DNA of 44,584 nt from Rhodoferax sp. (GTDB lineage Bacteria > Pseudomonadota > Gammaproteobacteria > Burkholderiales > Burkholderiaceae_C), in assembly GCA_018063505.1 (NCBI GenBank), contig JAGPBF010000007.1:1-44584 (forward strand), read 5' to 3'. Under the pieces are notes generated by a model. That model had not been told where the DNA came from. It worked only from the letters and a program-made list of their open reading frames with translations, and searched no databases. Shown here in pieces: positions 41,739-44,584 of this stretch (position 1 is its first letter; each line of letters opens with the position of its first letter). The position numbers and the translations under genes are program-made.

Positions 41739-41821
41739 GCCTGCGGGCTGGTCTGAAGGCGATTGGTCCCGCAGCGCTCAGCGCCCAAGGGTACCGATCG
41801 ATTCCTGCGGTGCTTGACTGA
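41735..41821 (+). CDS. Possible 28-residue leader peptide linking cdd and deoA
   Basis: An open frame begins with an ATG overlapping the cdd stop (ATGA at 41735-41738) and ends with a TGA whose last base is the first of the deoA ATG (TGATG at 41819-41823). It exactly spans the only gap in the tail of this operon. deoA lacks a good ribosome binding site, so translation through this small frame could reinitiate at deoA. The encoded sequence (MSLRAGLKAIGPAALSAQG...) matches no family I know. Confidence 0.35.
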   Translation: MSLRAGLKAIGPAALSAQGYRSIPAVLD

Positions 41822-43155
41822 TGCTGGCCCAGGAAATCATCCGCGTCAAACGCGACGGTGGTGTGCTCGACGAAGCACAGATCGCGGCCTTCGTCGCCGG
41901 GCTGGTCGATGGCGGCTGGAGCGAAGGCCAGGCTGCGGCGCTGGCGATGGCGATTTTTCTCAACGGCCTTTCGACCTTTGAAACCGTGGCATTGACGCGG
42001 GCCATGACGCATTCGGGCTCGGTGATGGATTGGGCCGCGCTGAATCTGGGCGGACCGATCCTCGACAAGCACTCCACCGGCGGCGTCGGCGACAAGGTCA
42101 GCCTGATGCTGGCGCCGATGCTGGCGGCCTGCGGTGCCTATGTGCCGATGATTTCCGGCCGCGGCCTGGGGCATACCGGCGGCACGCTGGACAAGATGGA
42201 CAGCATCCCCGGCTACCAGACGGCGCCGGCCACCGACACGCTGCAACAGGCACTGCGCAGCGCAGCATGTGCCATCGTGGGCCAGACCGCTGACCTGGCG
42301 CCGGCCGACCGCCGGCTGTACGCGATCCGCGACGTGACGGGGACCGTCGAATCGATTCCCTTGATCACCGCCAGCATCCTGTCGAAGAAGCTGGCGGCCG
42401 GCTTGCAGGGGCTGGTGCTCGACGTCAAGATCGGCAACGGCGCATTTGCCGCGACACCGGAGATGGCGCAAGCGCTGGCGCAGTCACTGGTCTCGGTGGC
42501 CAACGGCGCCGGCCTGCCGACGCGGGCGCTGATCACCGACATGAACCAGGTGCTGGGCCACAGCTGCGGCAATGTGCTGGAGGTGGTGGAGGCACTGGAT
42601 TTCCTGAGTGGCGCGCGGCGCGAACCACGCTTGCAGGCGGTGACGTCCGCCTTGTGCGCCGAATTGCTGGTGCTGGGCGGCCTGGCTCCCGATATACCGC
42701 AGGCCCAGACCCGTATTGACCGGGTGCTGGCCGATGGTTCGGCGCTGGACCACTTCGCCCGCATGGTGGCGGCGCTCGGTGGCCCGGCAGATTTTGTGCA
42801 GCGCCCGCAAGACTTTCTGGTGGCAGCGCCGGTGCAGCGCGAGGTTCGGGCCGCCAGCGGTGGCTGGGTCGCGCAACATGCCACGCGTGACATCGGCCTG
42901 CTGGTCATCGAACTCGGCGGCGGGCGGCGCAAGGCCGTTGACACCATCGACCATCGTGTGGGATTGAGTGATGTCGTGGCCGTGGGTCAGCGCATCGACG
43001 CAGGCGACCGGCTTGCCGTGGTTCATGCGGCGGATGCCAATGCGGCGGAACTGGCCGCAAGTCGATTATCTGAATACATCCAGGTGGCAGATAGTGCGCC
43101 TGCCACACCGCCTGCGCCGCTGCTCACGCGCGTGGCGCTACTGCCCTCAGCCTGA
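41821..43155 (+). CDS. deoA: Thymidine phosphorylase
   Basis: A 444-residue nucleoside phosphorylase II. The signature region is LDKHSTGGVGDKVSLMLAPMLAACG, followed by MISGRGLGHTGGTLDKMDSIPGY, and DVKIGNGAF in the middle. It cleaves thymidine or deoxyuridine with phosphate to base and 2-deoxyribose 1-phosphate; some members accept uridine. It completes the catabolic set with psuKG and cdd. The start is ATG 41821, the first possible after an in-frame stop, with no clear Shine-Dalgarno sequence. Confidence 0.94.
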   Translation: MLAQEIIRVKRDGGVLDEAQIAAFVAGLVDGGWSEGQAAALAMAIFLNGLSTFETVALTRAMTHSGSVMDWAALNLGGPILDKHSTGGVGDKVSLMLAPMLAACGAYVPMISGRGLGHTGGTLDKMDSIPGYQTAPATDTLQQALRSAACAIVGQTADLAPADRRLYAIRDVTGTVESIPLITASILSKKLAAGLQGLVLDVKIGNGAFAATPEMAQALAQSLVSVANGAGLPTRALITDMNQVLGHSCGNVLEVVEALDFLSGARREPRLQAVTSALCAELLVLGGLAPDIPQAQTRIDRVLADGSALDHFARMVAALGGPADFVQRPQDFLVAAPVQREVRAASGGWVAQHATRDIGLLVIELGGGRRKAVDTIDHRVGLSDVVAVGQRIDAGDRLAVVHAADANAAELAASRLSEYIQVADSAPATPPAPLLTRVALLPSA

Positions 43156-43161
43156 ATCGGC

Positions 43162-43620
43162 TCAGGTCAGCATCTTGCGCAGTTTGACCGCGTCGACGAT
43201 GCCTTCGTAATATCCGGCGGCAAGACCGACCCGGGTATAACCCTGGCGCTCGTAGAACGTGATGGCATGGCGGTTGTCGGCCCGTGCTTCGAGCCGGATC
43301 CGCCGGATTCCCGCCACCCGTGCCGAGTGTTCGAGCCATGCCAGCAATTCCCGCCCCAGACCCTGGTGCCGCATCAGCGGCTGCACCGCCAGCAGCGCCA
43401 GGTGGGCATCGTCGTCGGCATATTGCATGATGCCGAAAGCCTGCAGCCGCTGGCGCGGCACGGCGACGGCCACATTGGTCGACGCATCACGAATCGCCTG
43501 TAGCACCCGCGCCGCCGTCCAGCTCCACGGCAGGCCATGCTCGATGTTGTCGCGCGACATGCGCGCGATGCCGGGCGCATCGGAAGGCGTCGCGAGGCGG
43601 ATATCCGGGAGGGCCAGCAT
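43162..43620 (-). CDS. GNAT family N-acetyltransferase (RimI-like)
   Basis: A 152-residue acetyltransferase. Residues 60-110 carry the beta4 strand AHLALLAVQPLMRHQGLGRELLAWLE with the acetyl-CoA binding R/Q-x-x-G-x-G/A motif (RHQGLG). RLEARADNRHAITFYERQGYTRVGLAAGYY in the C-terminal half is RimI-like. The ATG at 43618-43620 gives a compact domain; the longer open frame crosses the mazE promoter. It is convergent with deoA, only 6 bp apart. Target is unknown; linkage to the RimI ribosomal alanine N-acetyltransferase is by resemblance only. Confidence 0.8.
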   Translation of the reverse strand: MLALPDIRLATPSDAPGIARMSRDNIEHGLPWSWTAARVLQAIRDASTNVAVAVPRQRLQAFGIMQYADDDAHLALLAVQPLMRHQGLGRELLAWLEHSARVAGIRRIRLEARADNRHAITFYERQGYTRVGLAAGYYEGIVDAVKLRKMLT

Positions 43621-43704
43621 GATGGGCGATTGTCGGTGGTCGGTGGTCGAAGCGTCATGCGCCCGGCCGTGGCTCCATGCGCATGATGATCCGAGCATGA
43701 CATA

Positions 43705-43726
43705 TGTGCAATCCGACCCCATAGGG
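43705..43726 (+). repeat. Left copy of a direct repeat flanking mazEF
   Basis: Begins with TGTGCAATCCGA, identical to 44500-44511; 18 of 22 bases match the right copy over the full length. It also contributes to an inverted repeat CAATCC-N10-GGATTG (43709-43730) upstream of the mazE promoter. Confidence 0.5.
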
Positions 43727-43747
43727 ATTGGCAGAGGGCGCGTATGC

Positions 43748-43776
43748 TTGACAGTCAAATGCCATCGGAATAACAT
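43748..43776 (+). promoter_or_regulatory. Sigma-70 promoter of mazEF
   Basis: A perfect -35 TTGACA (43748-43753), a 17-bp spacer and -10 TAACAT (43771-43776). Transcription would start near 43783, 22 bp before the mazE ATG. This is the strongest promoter match in the window. MazE-type antitoxins usually repress such promoters; the CAATCC/GGATTG repeat just upstream is a possible site. Confidence 0.65.
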
Positions 43777-43804
43777 TGTTGCCACTCAACGAGATCGCAT
43801 TCCC

Positions 43805-44056
43805 ATGCACATCACCATCCGACAGATCGGCAACTCCCAGGGCATCGTGATACCCAAACCCTTGCTGGCGCAGGTCGGCCTGGAAACGGGCGAGGCGGAA
43901 ATTACCGTCGAGGGCGGCGCACTGGTGTTGCGCAAACCAGCCAAACCCGTTCGTGCCGGTTGGGCCGATGCAGCGCGCAAGATCGCCGAGTCTGACGACG
44001 ACGCCTTGGTGATGGGCGAATTTGGAAACGTGGCTGATGCGGAGCATGCGTGGTAA
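43805..44056 (+). CDS. mazE: MazE/AbrB-type antitoxin
   Basis: An 83-residue protein. The N-terminal swapped-hairpin AbrB domain is clear (HITIRQIGNSQGIVIPKPLLAQVGL, then ALVLRKPAKPVRAGW). The acidic C-terminal tail (KIAESDDDALVMGEFGNVADAEHAW) is the usual toxin-neutralising part. It overlaps the toxin gene by 7 bp, keeping antitoxin and toxin translation linked. Confidence 0.9.
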   Translation: MHITIRQIGNSQGIVIPKPLLAQVGLETGEAEITVEGGALVLRKPAKPVRAGWADAARKIAESDDDALVMGEFGNVADAEHAW

Positions 44057-44370
44057 AGCGCGGTGAGATCTGGCTGGTAAACCTGGACCCGACGGTGGGC
44101 AGCGAAATCCGGAAATCGCGGCCATGCGTGGTGATCTCTCCGTCCGAGATGCACGACCACCTTCGCACGTTGATCGTGGCACCAATGACAAGCAAGAGCC
44201 GGCTAGCGCCGTTTCGGGTGCCTGTGACCCACGCGGGCCAGAAGGGTTGGATACTGCTGGATCAATTGCGGGCCGTTGACAAAGTGCGGCTGGCCAAGCG
44301 ATTGGGTGCGGTTTCGACCAAGACCTTGGTCGGTACATTGGGCGTCCTGCAGGAGGTCTTTGCAGAATGA
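44050..44370 (+). CDS. mazF: MazF/PemK-type toxin (mRNA endoribonuclease)
   Basis: A 106-residue protein. It begins KRGEIWLVNLDPTVGSEIRKSRPCVVIS, the PemK/MazF signature with the catalytic Arg/Ser-Thr region. TLIVAPMTSK and GWILLDQLRAVDKVRLAKRLG complete the fold. Members cut mRNA at short specific sites. Start is GTG 44050, with GGAG 5 nt upstream inside mazE; no ATG is available. Appears intact. Confidence 0.92.
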   Translation: MVKRGEIWLVNLDPTVGSEIRKSRPCVVISPSEMHDHLRTLIVAPMTSKSRLAPFRVPVTHAGQKGWILLDQLRAVDKVRLAKRLGAVSTKTLVGTLGVLQEVFAE

Positions 44371-44499
44371 GTGCTATCGATCCTGGCGGGAAATGCGCCA
44401 AGCTGCCATACGATCCGATTTCGTAAGAACCCTCCATTTCGGCTGCTGTCGGTACGGCGTAGCCTATGTGTACGACGAACGCGCACCATGGCGGATGTC

Positions 44500-44521
44500 T
44501 GTGCAATCCGATCTCACAGGA
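44500..44521 (+). repeat. Right copy of a direct repeat flanking mazEF
   Basis: TGTGCAATCCGA (44500-44511) repeats the left copy exactly for 12 bases, with further matching positions to 44521. The 214 bp from 44371 to the window end contain no convincing gene, only this repeat and a possible beginning of another element at the edge. Confidence 0.5.
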
Positions 44522-44584
44522 CGGACCTTGCCGACCAGACAGGATTGGATGTTTATGTGACCCATGCCGGAAATTGGGGCGACA

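Noticed and set aside
44522..44584. Left end of an insertion sequence at the window edge
   Set aside because: The sequence near 44550-44584 looks like it could begin another element, but no terminal inverted repeat or transposase frame is visible, so it cannot be supported.

Overview
The window is GC-rich and densely packed, with short intergenic gaps and many ATGA-type stop/start overlaps. Gene content (AcoABC-type dehydrogenase with a hydrolase-fold E2, YeeE/rhodanese pair, DUF3034/cupredoxin/truncated globin set, PnrA-like nucleoside importer, PsuK/PsuG) points to a betaproteobacterium, most likely Burkholderiales. This taxonomic call is inference from gene content only. No rRNA, tRNA, CRISPR array or intact transposon was seen.

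Layout. (1) 1-4020: a 5'-truncated acoA, then acoB, acoC and surE, tightly spaced. (2) 4059-9678: a PhoD-family phosphoesterase, then a binding-protein ABC importer (SBP, fused double permease, ATPase) of the ferric-ion/2-aminoethylphosphonate type. (3) 9749-16105, minus strand: outer-membrane factor, adaptor and RND pump of a tripartite efflux system, followed by a rhombosortase gene. A roughly 390-bp divergent spacer with three inverted repeats separates it from (4) 16500-18725: an exported two-domain rhodanese, a YeeE/YedE (TsuA-like) transporter and a small membrane protein. (5) 18777-19400: an isochorismatase-fold hydrolase. (6) 19513-24244: a divergent four-gene module made of an exported truncated hemoglobin and DUF3034 (minus), and an exported cupredoxin and a GGDEF-EAL membrane protein (plus). 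(7) 24257-28562: an aldo/keto reductase, then a single-domain response regulator coupled to a hybrid histidine kinase. (8) 28698-31953: a cysteine desulfurase-rhodanese fusion coupled to a DenD-like dehydrogenase, with a divergent Lrp/AsnC regulator. (9) 32014-34183, minus: a GST and two Rieske-oxygenase-related proteins, one with only the Rieske centre and one with only the mononuclear iron site. (10) 34310-43155, plus: psuK with an N-terminal helix-turn-helix, psuG, a four-gene BMP-family nucleoside ABC importer, cdd and deoA, together a pyrimidine nucleoside and pseudouridine uptake and catabolism block. (11) 43162-44370: a GNAT acetyltransferase and a mazEF-type toxin-antitoxin pair flanked by short direct repeats.

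The two most interesting systems are these. First, the complementary split Rieske oxygenase plus GST, divergent from the pseudouridine/nucleoside block; its architecture recalls the NdmC/NdmD/NdmE methylxanthine N-demethylase logic and may mean oxidative processing of modified nucleobases. Second, the globin/DUF3034/cupredoxin/c-di-GMP module, in which every product appears directed to the membrane or periplasm, suggests an uncharacterised envelope redox, gas or copper sensing circuit. Functions of both are inference.
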